Positions 1 to 11,871 of a DNA stretch of 64,000 nucleotides are shown piece by piece. Location: positions 32,425,774-32,489,773 of the forward strand of contig NW_022145605.1 in assembly GCF_000002235.5 (NCBI RefSeq), in the 5' to 3' direction. The stretch is from Strongylocentrotus purpuratus (lineage: Eukaryota; Echinodermata; Echinoidea; Camarodonta; Strongylocentrotidae). The notes under the pieces were generated by a model. The model was given only the letters and a program-made list of their open reading frames with translations, was not told the origin of the DNA and searched no databases. A program made the translations under genes and the position numbers. Within the stretch, counting starts at the first letter, position 1. Each line of letters begins with the position of its first letter.

Positions 1-165
1 AAATGTCTTAACAACAATTGAAATTTCTTTCAGGAAGCCTAACACTAAAAGTTGTTTTTGATTCAAAGAGCATCGAAGAGAGGATGAACAAATAAGAATA
101 ATAATATATTCACTAATACATTTTCAATAATACATTTTCCCCGCCAAATAATCCGAACAAAAGAA
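1..165. other. Flank before tandem repeats
   Basis: AT-rich sequence with no gene or RNA recognised. It adjoins the first 1,148-bp repeat unit and may be the edge of an earlier, diverged unit. Confidence 0.4.
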
Positions 166-2461
166 TCAACCGAGGGCAATCAACTGTTAAACGAATGTAT
201 CATGAGTCCTTAAAAAATTAATTAATACTGCTTGTCAAATATTATTGAAGAACAGCAAAGGCGAACGCGATTGTCGCTACAATTCAGAAATCATTGCTTG
301 CATTGCTTTTCTCTCAAAATTACCGTGAGATATCAAGCTACATAGAACTATGATCGACACAAAAGATATTGTCTTAAAAACAGTCAGAAACATTAGAACT
401 CGAATGAATAAAACATAATGCAAATGAATAAAACTAGAATGAATAGGACACAAGTTAATTTCTACTATTTGAATCATCCAGTACCAAATACCTGAGCAAA
501 ATTCGAACCAGATGCATTTAATGGTAAGCTTAAAGACAATGACAATTGTCAATTGTCATGAGTTTATCGTCTAGACGTATTGCAAATGATAATCAGAATA
601 ATAATGATCAGAATGATACCTCTACTAATAGGCCTATTTCTTCATGTTTATGCTGATAATACAGATGATAATAATGATATAATAACAATTATAATGATAC
701 TATATACTTATACTAATCGTCATCAAAATCGTCATGTTCATATTCATCATAAAGATAACAATAACTAGACTTTAATTCGTCACTTTGACGAATTAGGTGA
801 TACGTATGCTAATGATTTACATAATGAAGAATGCATTTTCGCGATGTCATATTGTTATATAAAATGCTTCTCCCATTATGATCTATCCATATGTCAAGTT
901 TCTACTGTTTAGCCTTGATCATTATGGATGTATGGAAGATATATTGAGACAATTTGACCATTGACCCTAATTAACATAATTAGGCCTACACATACACATT
1001 ACATATTCCGTGGTAAGAATGAAGTAAGCGAAGGAAAATGGAGGCAATGACAAACGAGAGCGACAGAGAGAGATAGACAGAATATGGCCGGGTTCAAATT
1101 AAGTTTCCTTTAATTCAGACCCATGCGGTACTGAGAATCTTTTCATGTTTTCGTTATTTGATGGCTTTTGACGCTACATAGGAATGCCGTCTTTTGTCAC
1201 CAAATATTGTTCAAATAGCATTGTAGAGACGATGAATAACTACTAACGCAAAGTCGTTAGCCATGAGAATATCAATTTCTATCTCGTTCTGCTAAATAAC
1301 CCGAACAATGGAGTCAACCGAGGGCAATCAACTGTTAAACGAATGTATCATGAGTCCTTAAAAAATTAATTAATACTGCTTGTCAAATATTATTGAAGAA
1401 CAGCAAAGGCGAACGCGATTGTCGCTACAATTCAGAAATCATTGCTTGCATTGCTTTTCTCTCAAAATTACCGTGAGATATCAAGCTACATAGAACTATG
1501 ATCGACACAAAAGATATTGTCTTAAAAACAGTCAGAAACATTAGAACTCGAATGAATAAAACATAATGCAAATGAATAAAACTAGAATGAATAGGACACA
1601 AGTTAATTTCTACTATTTGAATCATCCAGTACCAAATACCTGAGCAAAATTCGAACCAGATGCATTTAATGGTAAGCTTAAAGACAATGACAATTGTCAA
1701 TTGTCATGAGTTTATCGTCTAGACGTATTGCAAATGATAATCAGAATAATAATGATCAGAATGATACCTCTACTAATAGGCCTATTTCTTCATGTTTATG
1801 CTGATAATACAGATGATAATAATGATATAATAACAATTATAATGATACTATATACTTATACTAATCGTCATCAAAATCGTCATGTTCATATTCATCATAA
1901 AGATAACAATAACTAGACTTTAATTCGTCACTTTGACGGATTAGGTGATACGTATGCTAATGATTTACATAATGAAGAATGCATTTTCGCGATGTCATAT
2001 TGTTATATAAAATGCTTCTCCCATTATGATCTATCCATATGTCAAGTTTCTACTGTTTAGCCTTGATCATTATGGATGTATGGAAGATATATTGAGACAA
2101 TTTGACCATTGACCCTAATTAACATAATTAGGCCTACACATACACATTACATATTCCGTGGTAAGAATGAAGTAAGCGAAGGAAAATGGAGGCAATGACA
2201 AACGAGAGCGACAGAGAGAGATAGACAGAATATGGCCGGGTTCAAATTAAGTTTCCTTTAATTCAGACCCATGCGGTACTGAGAATCTTTTCATGTTTTC
2301 GTTATTTGATGGCTTTTGACGCTACATAGGAATGCCGTCTTTTGTCACCAAATATTGTTCAAATAGCATTGTAGAGACGATGAATAACTACTAACGCAAA
2401 GTCGTTAGCCATGAGAATATCAATTTCTATCTCGTTCTGCTAAATAACCCGAACAATGGAG
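166..2461. repeat. Near-identical 1,148-bp tandem duplication (two units)
   Basis: Units 166-1313 and 1314-2461 match base for base across almost their whole length; the one change I noticed is gacgaatt versus gacggatt near 795/1943. Each contains the array's type A left end (765 and 1913) followed by the same Pol-II-gene-free AT-rich text. The short reading frames in both units (91 and 62 codons, rich in Ile/Asn) have no recognisable domain and look accidental. The near identity implies a very recent duplication or an assembly artefact. Confidence 0.9.
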
Positions 2462-4270
2462 TCAACCAAGTGGAATCAACTGTTAAACGAATTTATCATG
2501 AGTTCTGAAATTTCAATTTGTTACTGCACGTCATAATAGTATTAAAGAGCAGCAAAGGCGAACGATTGTGGCTAAAATTCAGAAATTGTTGCTTAGATTG
2601 CTTAAATTACCATGAGACATCAAGCTACATAGAACTATGATCGACACACATGATATTGTTTTGAAAACAGTCTGAAAAATTGGAGGTAGAATGAATAAGA
2701 GATAATGTGGTCATGTTAACAAGTGCATTATGTCCATGTTAATCCCCTAGTTCCAAAATCATGATTGTATTCTCTATTTATTTCAATTTAAAATAGAAAT
2801 TCTAATGTTCCTTCTTTTGGCTTGATAATATTTCACCAACGAATTGACATTTTTGGTAGACATCTTGGATGTATCATAGCAATAAATTCTTGGCACATGA
2901 CGTATGGTGTATACGATAAAAATGATAAAAAGAAGAAGCATACAAGTAACTATAAGAATAATAATAACACATACTTACTATAATAATGATTATAATTACG
3001 ATATTTACTATAATAATAAATATAACAATGACAATAATAATGATTATTATGATACTGCTGATATTACTACAACTACAACTACAACTACTAAGAAGAAGTA
3101 AATGAAGAAAAAGGGGTAGGAGAAGAATCATTTCAGCGATATTAGTGAGTATATTCTCAATGATTGAGGCATACACGTGCATACACATTACATATTCCGT
3201 GGTAAGAATGAAGAAAGCGAGGCAAATTGAAGGAAATGACAAACGAGAGCGACAGAGAGAGAGAGAGAGAGACAGAATATGGCAGGGTTCAAATTAAGTT
3301 TCCTTTAAATCAGACCCAGTACTGAGAATCTTTTTATGTGCCATGTTTTCGTTATTTGACGGCTTTTGACGCTACATAGAAATGCCGTCTTTTGTCACCA
3401 AATATTGTTCAAATAGCATTGTAGAGACGATAAATAACTACTAACGCAAAGTCGTTAGCCATGAGAATATCAATTTCTATCTCGTTCTGCTAAATAACCC
3501 GAACAATGGAGTCAACCAAGTGGAATCAACTGTTAAACGAATTAATCATTGAGTTCTGAAATTTCAATTTGTTACTGCAAGTCATAATAGTATTAAAGAG
3601 CAGCAAAGGCGAACGATTGTCGCTAAAATTCAGAAATTGTTGCTTAGATTGCTTAAATTACCATGAGACATCAAGCTTCATAGAACTATGATCGACAAAC
3701 ATGATATTGTTTTGAAAACAGTCTGAAAAATTGGAGGTAGAATGAATAAGAGATAATGTGGTCATGTAAACAAGTGCATTATGTCCATGTTAATCCCCTA
3801 GTTCCAAAATCATGATTGTATTCTCTATTTATTTCAATTTAAAATAGAAATTCTAATGTTCCTTCTTTTGGCTTGATAATATTTCACCAACGAATTGACA
3901 TTTTTGGTAGACATCATGGATGTATCATAGCAATAAATTCTTGGCACATGACGTATTGTTTATACGATAATTATGATCAGAAGAAAAAGCATACAAATAA
4001 CTATAAGAATGATAATAAAAAATAAGCTTTATAATAATGATTATAATTACGATATTTACTATAATTATAAAAATAACAATGATTATTATGATACTGCTGC
4101 TATTACTACTCCAACTTCTACTACTAGGAAGTAGAAGATGAAGAAGAACGGGGAGGAGGAGAATTGTTTCAGCGAAATTAGTGGATATATTCTCTATATA
4201 ATTATGATTGAGGCATACACTCAAATTTAAATTATAATCAAACAGGCATCTGAAGTTTTTAGATTCTTAC
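2462..4270. repeat. Two diverged relatives of the 1.1-kb unit (~1,050-bp period)
   Basis: The anchor gtcaaccaagtggaatcaac occurs at 2461 and 3511. The two stretches share the tail of the 1,148-bp units (gttagccatgagaatatc, tctcgttctgctaaataacc), but their middle is replaced by low-complexity tri- and tetranucleotide runs (TATAATAATGA and ACTACAACT types). The long Tyr/Asn- or Ile-rich reading frames here come from that simple sequence and are not genes. Confidence 0.8.
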
Positions 4271-5199
4271 TATTTGCTTCATGTTGTTGAGAATCGCCCC
4301 CGGCTGGATCGCACCCTGCTTCCCTGAATCAACAAACAAACTTTGAGAAAAGATTTTGTCTCCCTTTAATTCAAAGTCGTTTTACAAACTTTTGACCATC
4401 GAATAATACCCGCATTCATTCAGGCTAATTGTTTATCGTGTATTTTGTAGAAAGATACAAACCCTCGGGTAATTTAAATAACGTTGGAAATGTGGAATTG
4501 AATTGGGGCCTTGAGCAAAGAATACACTTTAAGATGACCAAAAGTGCGAGGTAGTTTCCACTGCCCGTGGGATCATAAAATATGTGATCTAAATCGTTTG
4601 CCTGTAGGTCTGAAGTATCAAAGGTCGATACATTTAAGATCAGACCTGCGAAGGGTCATTTTATCCAATTTTGATCTGACAAATTTGAAGCATAAAAAAA
4701 ATCAAAAGCAGTAAGAGAAAAGACATCTCCAAGTCTCCAGCGGTAAGACAATTAATGACGAGCACAATTGAAGACCAATCTAAGACGCGTTTATAGTGAC
4801 GACAGACTTCTGTGTGACGTTTAAAATTGTACTGCGATCATTTGAGTTCGATCGTCATCACAAGTGCATGTAAAAACTGAAGTTTGATTTGGACTCGTCG
4901 TCTTTGACCACAAATTTCGTCATGATCCCGTCAACAAAATGGAAAATAAATGTCACAAGTAATTAAAAAAATTACCTCAGCAACAACACAATAATTTTTT
5001 TTGTGAAATTTGAATAAAGATGAACGATATATGGTCCAACTTGCATTGTCATTAATTACTTAATCAATTAAAATTAAAAGTTTTGACTTGAACGAGCAAT
5101 GTGATGATATCGGAAAACCCGATAAGCCAAAAAGATGTATGGAATAATATATACAACTCATACTTAATCCACTTATTAAAAGAAATTGGATTATCCGGG
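4271..5199. other. Diverged AT-rich sequence, no gene seen
   Basis: No domain-bearing reading frame, splice-flanked exon or RNA gene recognised. The text grades into the complex array to the right. Confidence 0.4.
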
Positions 5200-5860
5200 C
5201 ACTTATAGAAATTATGACCTATTAAACATAGGCATGTTTTTGTTTTAAAATTGCAAATGTGCGCGCGCGCGTGTTGTTATCTTTGACGCCCGCTTATTCC
5301 ATCATTATGTCTCAAAATTGACTGAAATTTACAGGTATTGTTGAGAAAAGTATCAGAAATCAAAAAAATGCAAAAAAGGGAATTTCTCCGTTCCACGTAC
5401 GTTATGCGCGCAAATACGCGCGCACCGACCCGCACGCGCGGAAATTTTTGAAACGCTTAAAATTGTCTGAAACGTATAGAAAATTACTTGGTTTGGGGTT
5501 TTAAGCACTTTAAATTTTTATTTCTTTTTGACGCGCGCGTACGCGCACGTTTGAAATGGAAGGCGCATGTGCGTGGGCTAAAATTCTGACGCATGACCTG
5601 AGCATGATTTTATGCCAAATTTGAATTGAAATTGATATTGCATGGCTGAGGTACGACCATTAATGACATTTCACATACTGACGTCATGATGTCATCACGA
5701 TGAGCTGGCGTCACCGTAAAGTCAGGCAGTTCTTAGTTGGACTAAGATCTATCTTCAGGCCAAGTTTCATGACAATGGCTTCTTCCATTATTGAGATATC
5801 CTGCATACAAGTTTATAGAAGAATAATAATAAATTCTTCCATACAGACACAAAATAAATA
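5200..5860. repeat. Array unit 0, right half (diverged)
   Basis: It ends with the same closing text as later units: a taagatctatc motif, gagatatcctgc, an (AAT)n tail and acagacacaaaataaata. It also has the paired CGCG-rich blocks near 5264 and 5407-5450. Its left part cannot be aligned by eye. Confidence 0.6.
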
Positions 5861-6002
5861 CTAGACTTTAATTCGTCACTTTGACGAATTAGGTGATACG
5901 TATGCTCATGTGTAACATAATGAAGAACGTATTTTCACGATTTCATCTTTCGTTTACTACTCCCATTATGGTATATCCATTAATCAAGTTTTAACTGTGT
6001 AG

Positions 6003-6185
6003 GGCAGAGGGAGATAGAGCAAGAGAATAAGAGGGAGGCAAGGCAAGATAGAGAGAGATAGAGACGGAGAGGGTGAAAGAGTAGAGAGAGACAGAGATAG
6101 ATAGATGCAGAGACAGACCAAAAAAGGAGAGGGGCAGAACATGAGAGGAGAAGGAAAAAAGAGCAAGAGAGAGAGAGAGAGCGAT
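6003..6185. repeat. GA-rich low-complexity stretch
   Basis: Imperfect (GA)n with interspersed agagacagacca. The same block, slightly shorter, is at 12009-12182 in unit 4. The Leu/Ser-rich minus-strand reading frames over both are products of the composition. Confidence 0.8.
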
Positions 6186-6641
6186 GCAATTTAGAACAAT
6201 GCCTTCCAGATGACCATGATTAAAAGTGGTATAGCGCCCCCTTCAGGTATTCGATTGAGGATTGTTATATATGATAATTGACATGTCACCTATGATTGAA
6301 TTTTTGACTATGATAACGTCGTGATGTTAACGTCGTAATGTTAACTAGTCTACATAGATCTCGTGAAAACTTGTCTCAGCTACAACATACTAAAAATTAA
6401 AAAAAATCCAAGCAGAAATACCGGCGATATTGCTCAAAACACATGAATGTAAAATCCAGATTTGAGAAAAAGTCATCGCCATTGGGAATACACCCAAAAA
6501 GTAATAGATTAAGTGTAAATAGGGTAATAATAAATAAATAGGGTAGTTTATTACATTATTTGCGATTCTACGTGTTTTAATAATTAAAAGAGATGGTACA
6601 GTGAAAGGTCAAAAAGAAAAAAAAGGGGGGGAAAAATTGTT

Positions 6642-6715
6642 GGAGACGCCCGGACTCGAACCAGGGATCTCAAGGTCGGAAGTCAAGTGCGTTACCGATA
6701 TACCAAAACATTTCC
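6642..6715 (-). tRNA. tRNA-like sequence in unit 1 (degenerate)
   Basis: 74-nt block, minus strand, with the B-box/T-loop GGTTCGAGTCC and a pairable T arm. The acceptor stem is weaker than in unit 2. Treat as tRNA-derived, not a working tRNA. Confidence 0.5.
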
Positions 6716-7921
6716 CATAGCGATTACACGTAAACGGAAAATGGAATTCTCAAATCCCACTTTGCAAGTGAAATATGTGCATGATCCCGGCATCTGATCG
6801 AAAAATAAAGTGCACATTAGAGATAGCTTATTGTCTCAGCTACAACATACCCGAAGCTCAGCGTAAACAAAGTTAAAACAACGGAGATATTGCTCGCGAA
6901 AGACAAGAATGTAGAATCCACTTTTGAGAAAAAGTCATGTCCTATAGAGAATGCACGCAAAATGTAAAAAAATGACATGCCTCCTTAAATTGCAAGATTA
7001 CGCCATAATGCCTTTGTCAAAATGAAAATTTGTGGACACTGCATTTGTAGGAAATTGTCTCAGCTAGAACATATCAAAATTTGAAACAAAATCAATCAAT
7101 ATTTACAGAGATACAATCAGTTTTCCAAAAATATGCTTACGTCATAATGTGCAAATTAACATTTTGAGTTCGGAGGCCATTATGATGACGTCATGATTTA
7201 ATTGAGGGTCTAATGAGACATGAAATCATATCTTCGACTCATAATCTATCTAAATATGAAAAAAAATATTGGGAGTTCCTATCTATTCTGAAGAGTTACA
7301 ATGAATTTTGTTTAGGCATAATTTTGCCCATGTATTGTGGATAAAGATAACGCAGATCCGCGCGCGCTGTCAACTTTGGCGGACGCTCATTGCGTTATTA
7401 AAAGGTGAACAAGTTATCAAAATGCTTGGAAAAATGTGCCAAATATAATGATAAAGAAAATTCGGCGATTCTATGTTGCAAAATGCTAGTACGCGCAAAA
7501 AACGCGCGCGGATGCGCGTGAGCGCGATTTTTCATCAAATGCTCTATATGGCCTGAAACGTATGCAAAAAAAATTTGGGATGATTTAGAGCATTTTAAAT
7601 TTTTGCGCGCGCGTAAACGGGCAGACGAGCGCGCACGCGCGCATTTGCGCACGTTTATTGACCTGAAATTGACCTGACGGATATTGATCTTAATCGTGAT
7701 AATTATGAATGAGAAATACTTTTCCGTTATGAAGATATGATCATTAGTTGATTTTCACAAAATGGCGCCTGGATGACGTCACGATAACTTTGAGTCTTTG
7801 AAAAGTCACGCAGTTCTAAGTTAGACTAAGATCTATCATCATTGAAAGATTCATGACAATGGCTTCATTCAGTCTTGAGATATCCTGCGAACAAATTCGA
7901 GGAAGAATAATAAATAAATAA

Positions 7922-9875
7922 CTAGACTTTAATTCGTCACTTAGACGAATTAGGTGATACGTATGATAATGGTCTACATAACGAATAATGCATTACAAGA
8001 TATATTATTTTGTAAAATGCTTCTCCAATTCATATGCTTCTCCCATTATGATCTAGTCATATGTCAAGATTAAATTGTGTCTCCTTGATCATCATGGATC
8101 TAGGGAAGATAGACTGAAACAATATATGACCTTTGACCCTGTGCAGTAACCAGTTACACATTTGACTCTAATTTACATCATGAAGAACACCTTTTGACGA
8201 TTTTATCTTATTCAAAGAAATGAAAATGTAATTGATAAATGATTAGCATCATTATGATAATGATGATCGTGATGATCATGATCATGACATCTTATTGAAA
8301 AAATGAGGGTTGATTTAGATAGCATATAATCTCAGCTACACATACTCAAAAATCAACAAAATCCAAGCCGAAATAACGGCGATATTGCTCGCAAAAGACA
8401 GGAATGTAGACTCCAGATTTGAGAAAAAGTCATTTCCCATAGGGATTACACGCAAAAAGTAATGGATTAAGTGAAAATAGGGTAATAATAAAGTAAAAAG
8501 GGTTATTTATGACATTATTTGCGAATCTACGTGTTTAAATAATCAAAGGAGATGGTACAGTGAAGGTCAAAAGGAAAAAAAGTGGAAAAAAAAGTGTTGG
8601 AGACACCCGGACTCGAACCAGGGATCTCGAGGTTGGAAGTCAAGTGCGTTACCGATATACCAAAACATCTCCCATAGCGATTACACGTAAACAGGAAATG
8701 GAATTCAGAAATCCTACTTTGCAAATGAAATATAAGCATGATCCCGGCATCTAATCGAAAAATAAAGGGCACACTTATGATAGCTCATTGTCTCAGCTAC
8801 AACATATCCGAAGTTCAGCGAAAACGAAGCTAAAACAACGGAGATTTTGCTCGCGAAAGACAGGAGTGTAGAATCCAGTTTTGAGAAAAAGTCATGTCCC
8901 ATAGAGAATACACGCAAAATGCGAAAAATTGACATGCCTCCTTTAATCGCAAAAATACACCATGATACTTTTGTCAAAAATAAAAATTTTGAACATTACA
9001 TTTGTAGAAAATTGTTTCAGCTAGAACATATCAAAATTAAAAAGAAAATTGATCCATATTTACAGAGATACAATCAATTTTCCAAAAATATGCTGACGTC
9101 ATAATATGCAAATTAAAATTTTGAGTTTGGAGGCCATTTTGATGACGTCATGAGTTAATTGAGGATCAAATGAGACATGAAATCATATCTCCGACTCATA
9201 ATCTATCCAAATATGAAAAAATATTAGGAGTTTCTATCTATTCTAAAGAGTTACAATGAATTTTATATAGGCATGGTTTTGCCCATGTATTGTGGATAAA
9301 GATAACGCAAATCCGCGCGTGCTGTCAACTTTGATGGACGCTCATTGCGTTAATAAAAGGTGAACAAATTATCAAAATGCTTGGAAAAATGTACCGAATA
9401 TGATGACAGAAAAAAATCGGCGATTCTATGTTGCAAAATGCCAGTACGCGCGAAAACGCGCGCGCATGCGCGTGTGCGTAATTTTTTTATCAAATGCTCC
9501 TTATGGCCTGAAACGTATGCAAAAAAAATTTGGGATGATTTAGAGCATTTTTAATTTTTGCGCGCGCGTAAACGCGCGGACGAGCGCGCATGCGCGCATT
9601 TACGCACGTTTATTGACCTCAACTTGACCGGACGGATATTGATCTTAATCATGATAAATATGAATGAAAAATTATTATTCGTTATAAAGATATGATCATT
9701 AGTTGATTTTCACAAAATGGCGCCTGGATGACGTCACGATGACTTTGAGTCTTTGAAAAGTCACGCAGTTCTAAGTTAGACTAAGATCTATCATCATTGA
9801 AAGTTTCATGATAATGGCTTCGTTCAGTCTTGAGATATCTTGCGAACAAATTCGAGGAAGAATAATAAAAATAAA
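7922..9875. repeat. Array unit 2 (type A)
   Basis: Full type A organisation. A segment near 8230-8290 is a run of GATCATGAT-like palindromes, shared with units 3, 5, 7, 10 and 11. Nearly identical to units 3 and 10 over long stretches. Confidence 0.85.
8599..8672 (-). tRNA. tRNA-like sequence, best-preserved form (unit 2)
   Basis: Read on the minus strand, 74 nt: the 5' arm GGAGATG pairs with TGTCTCC (G-U wobbles allowed). The T arm CCTGG-TTCGAGT-CCGGG is perfect apart from a G-U. The D region has the A-box-like TTGGTATATCGGTAACGC. The loop CTTCCAA would present a TCC anticodon, but the anticodon stem does not pair well (CTTGA against CCTCG). Immediately after the 3' end the minus strand reads into a run of eight T, as at a Pol III terminator. 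Probably a tRNA pseudogene or tRNA-derived promoter carried by the repeat. Confidence 0.6.
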
Positions 9876-11871
9876 CTAGACTTTAATTCGTCACTTAGAC
9901 GAATTAGGTGATACGTATGATAATGGTCTACATAACGAATAATGCATTACACGATATATTATTTTGTAAAATGCTTCTCCAATTCATATGCTTCTCCCAT
10001 TATGATCTAGTCATATGTCAAGATTAAATTGTGTCTCCTTGATCATCATGGATCTAGGGAAGATAGACTGAAACAATATATGACCTTTGACCCTGTGCAG
10101 TAACCAGTTACACATTTGACTCTAATTTACATCATGAAGAACACCTTTTGACGATTTTTATCTTATTCAAAGAAATGAAAATGTAACTGATAAATGATTA
10201 TCATCATTATGATAATGATGATCATGATGATCATGATCATGATCATGAGTGCGATCATGACATCTTATTGAAAAAATGAGGGTTGATTTAGATAGCATAT
10301 AGTCTCAGCTACAACATACTCAAAAATCAACAAAATCCAAGCCGAAATAACGGCGATATTGCTCGCAAAAGACAGGAATGTAGACTCCAGATTTTAGAAA
10401 AAGCCATCTCCCATAGGGATTACACGCAAAAAGTAATGGATTAAGTAAAAATAGGGTAATAATAAAGTAAAAAGCGTTTATGACATTATTTGCGAATCTA
10501 CTTGTTTAAATAATCAAAGGAGATGGTACAGTGAAGGTCAAAAGGAAAAAAAAAGTGAGGAAAAAAAAGTGTTGGAGACACCCGGACTCGAACCAGGGAT
10601 CTCGAGGTTGGAAGTCAAGTGCGTTACCGATATACCAAAACATCTCCCATAGCGATTACACGTAAACGGGAAATGGAATTCAGAAATCCTACTTTGCAAG
10701 TGAAATATGAGCATAATTCTGGCATCTAATCGAAAAATAAAAGACACACTTTTGATAGCTCATTGTCTCAGCTACAACATATCCGAAGCTCAGCGAAAAC
10801 AAAGCTAAAACAACGGAGATTTTGCTCGCGAAAGACAGGAGTGTAGAATCCAGTTTTGAGAAAAAGTCATGTCCCATAGAGAATACACGCAAAATGCAAA
10901 AAATTGACATGCCTCCTTTAATCGCAAAGATACGCCATGATACCTTTGTCGAACTGGAAAATTGAGGTCACTTTATTTGTAAAAAATTATCTCAGCTAGA
11001 ACATATCAAAATTTGGAAGAAATCAATCAATATTTACAGAGATACAATCAATTTTCCAAAAATATGCAAACGTCATAACATGCAAATTTAAATTTTGAGT
11101 TTGGAGGCCATTATGATGACGTCAGTAGTTAATTGAGGGTCAAATGAGACATGAAATCATATCTCCGACCCATAATCTATCTAAATATGAAAAAATATTG
11201 GGAGTTCCTATCTATTCTGAAGAGTTACAAAGAATTTTGTATAGGCATGTTTTTGCTCATGTATTGTGGATAAAGAAAACGCAGGTCCGCGCGTGCTGTC
11301 AACTTTGACGGACGCTCATTGCGTTATTAAAAGGTTAAAAAGTTATCAAAATGCTTGGAAAAATGTGCGAAATATGATGATAGAGAAAATTCGGCGATTC
11401 TATCTTGCGAAATGCTAGTACGCGCAAAAAACGCGCGCGCATGCGTGTGAGCATAATTTTTTGTCAAATGCTCCATATGGCCTAAAACGTATGCAAAAAA
11501 AATTTGGGATGATTTAGAGCATTTTAAATTTTTGCGCGCGCGTAAACGCGCGGACGAACACGCACGCGTGCATTTGCGCGCGTTTATTGACCTGAAATTG
11601 ACCGGACGGATATTGATCTTAATCATGATAATTATGAATGAGAAATACTTTTCCGTTATGAAGATATGATCATAAGTTGATTTTCACAAAATGGCGCCTG
11701 GATGACGTCACGATGACTTTGAGTTTTTGAAAAGTCACGCAGTTCTAAGTTAGGCTAAGATCTATCATCATGGCAAGTTTCATAATAATGGCTTTAGCCA
11801 TTCTTGAGATATCCTGCGAACAAAATTGAGGAAGAATAATAATAATTTCTTCTATACAGACACAAAATAAA
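9876..11871. repeat. Array unit 3 (type A)
   Basis: Same order of parts as unit 2. Left end at 9876, GATCATGAT palindromes at 10205-10260, tRNA-like block, CGCG-rich blocks at 11425-11590, and a closing tail with the acagacacaaaataaa text found at only some unit ends. Confidence 0.85.
10574..10647 (-). tRNA. tRNA-like sequence (unit 3)
   Basis: Same 74-nt form as in unit 2 with intact T arm and acceptor pairing, followed on the minus strand by a T run. Confidence 0.6.

Larger units (their letters stand above)
5861..7921. repeat. Array unit 1 (type A, with CT/GA-rich insert)
   Basis: Starts at the CTAGACTTTAATTCG end. It carries a GA-rich stretch at 6003-6185, shared with unit 4 and absent from the other A units, then the tRNA-like sequence and the paired CGCG-rich blocks. 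Confidence 0.8.

Noticed and set aside
2874-4224. Tyr/Asn-rich and Ile-rich frames of 65-122 codons
   Set aside because: Encoded by trinucleotide repeats; not shared in frame between repeat units.
8599-8672. Functional tRNA-Gly (TCC)
   Set aside because: The anticodon stem does not pair in any unit I checked, and copies are decaying independently; called tRNA-like only.
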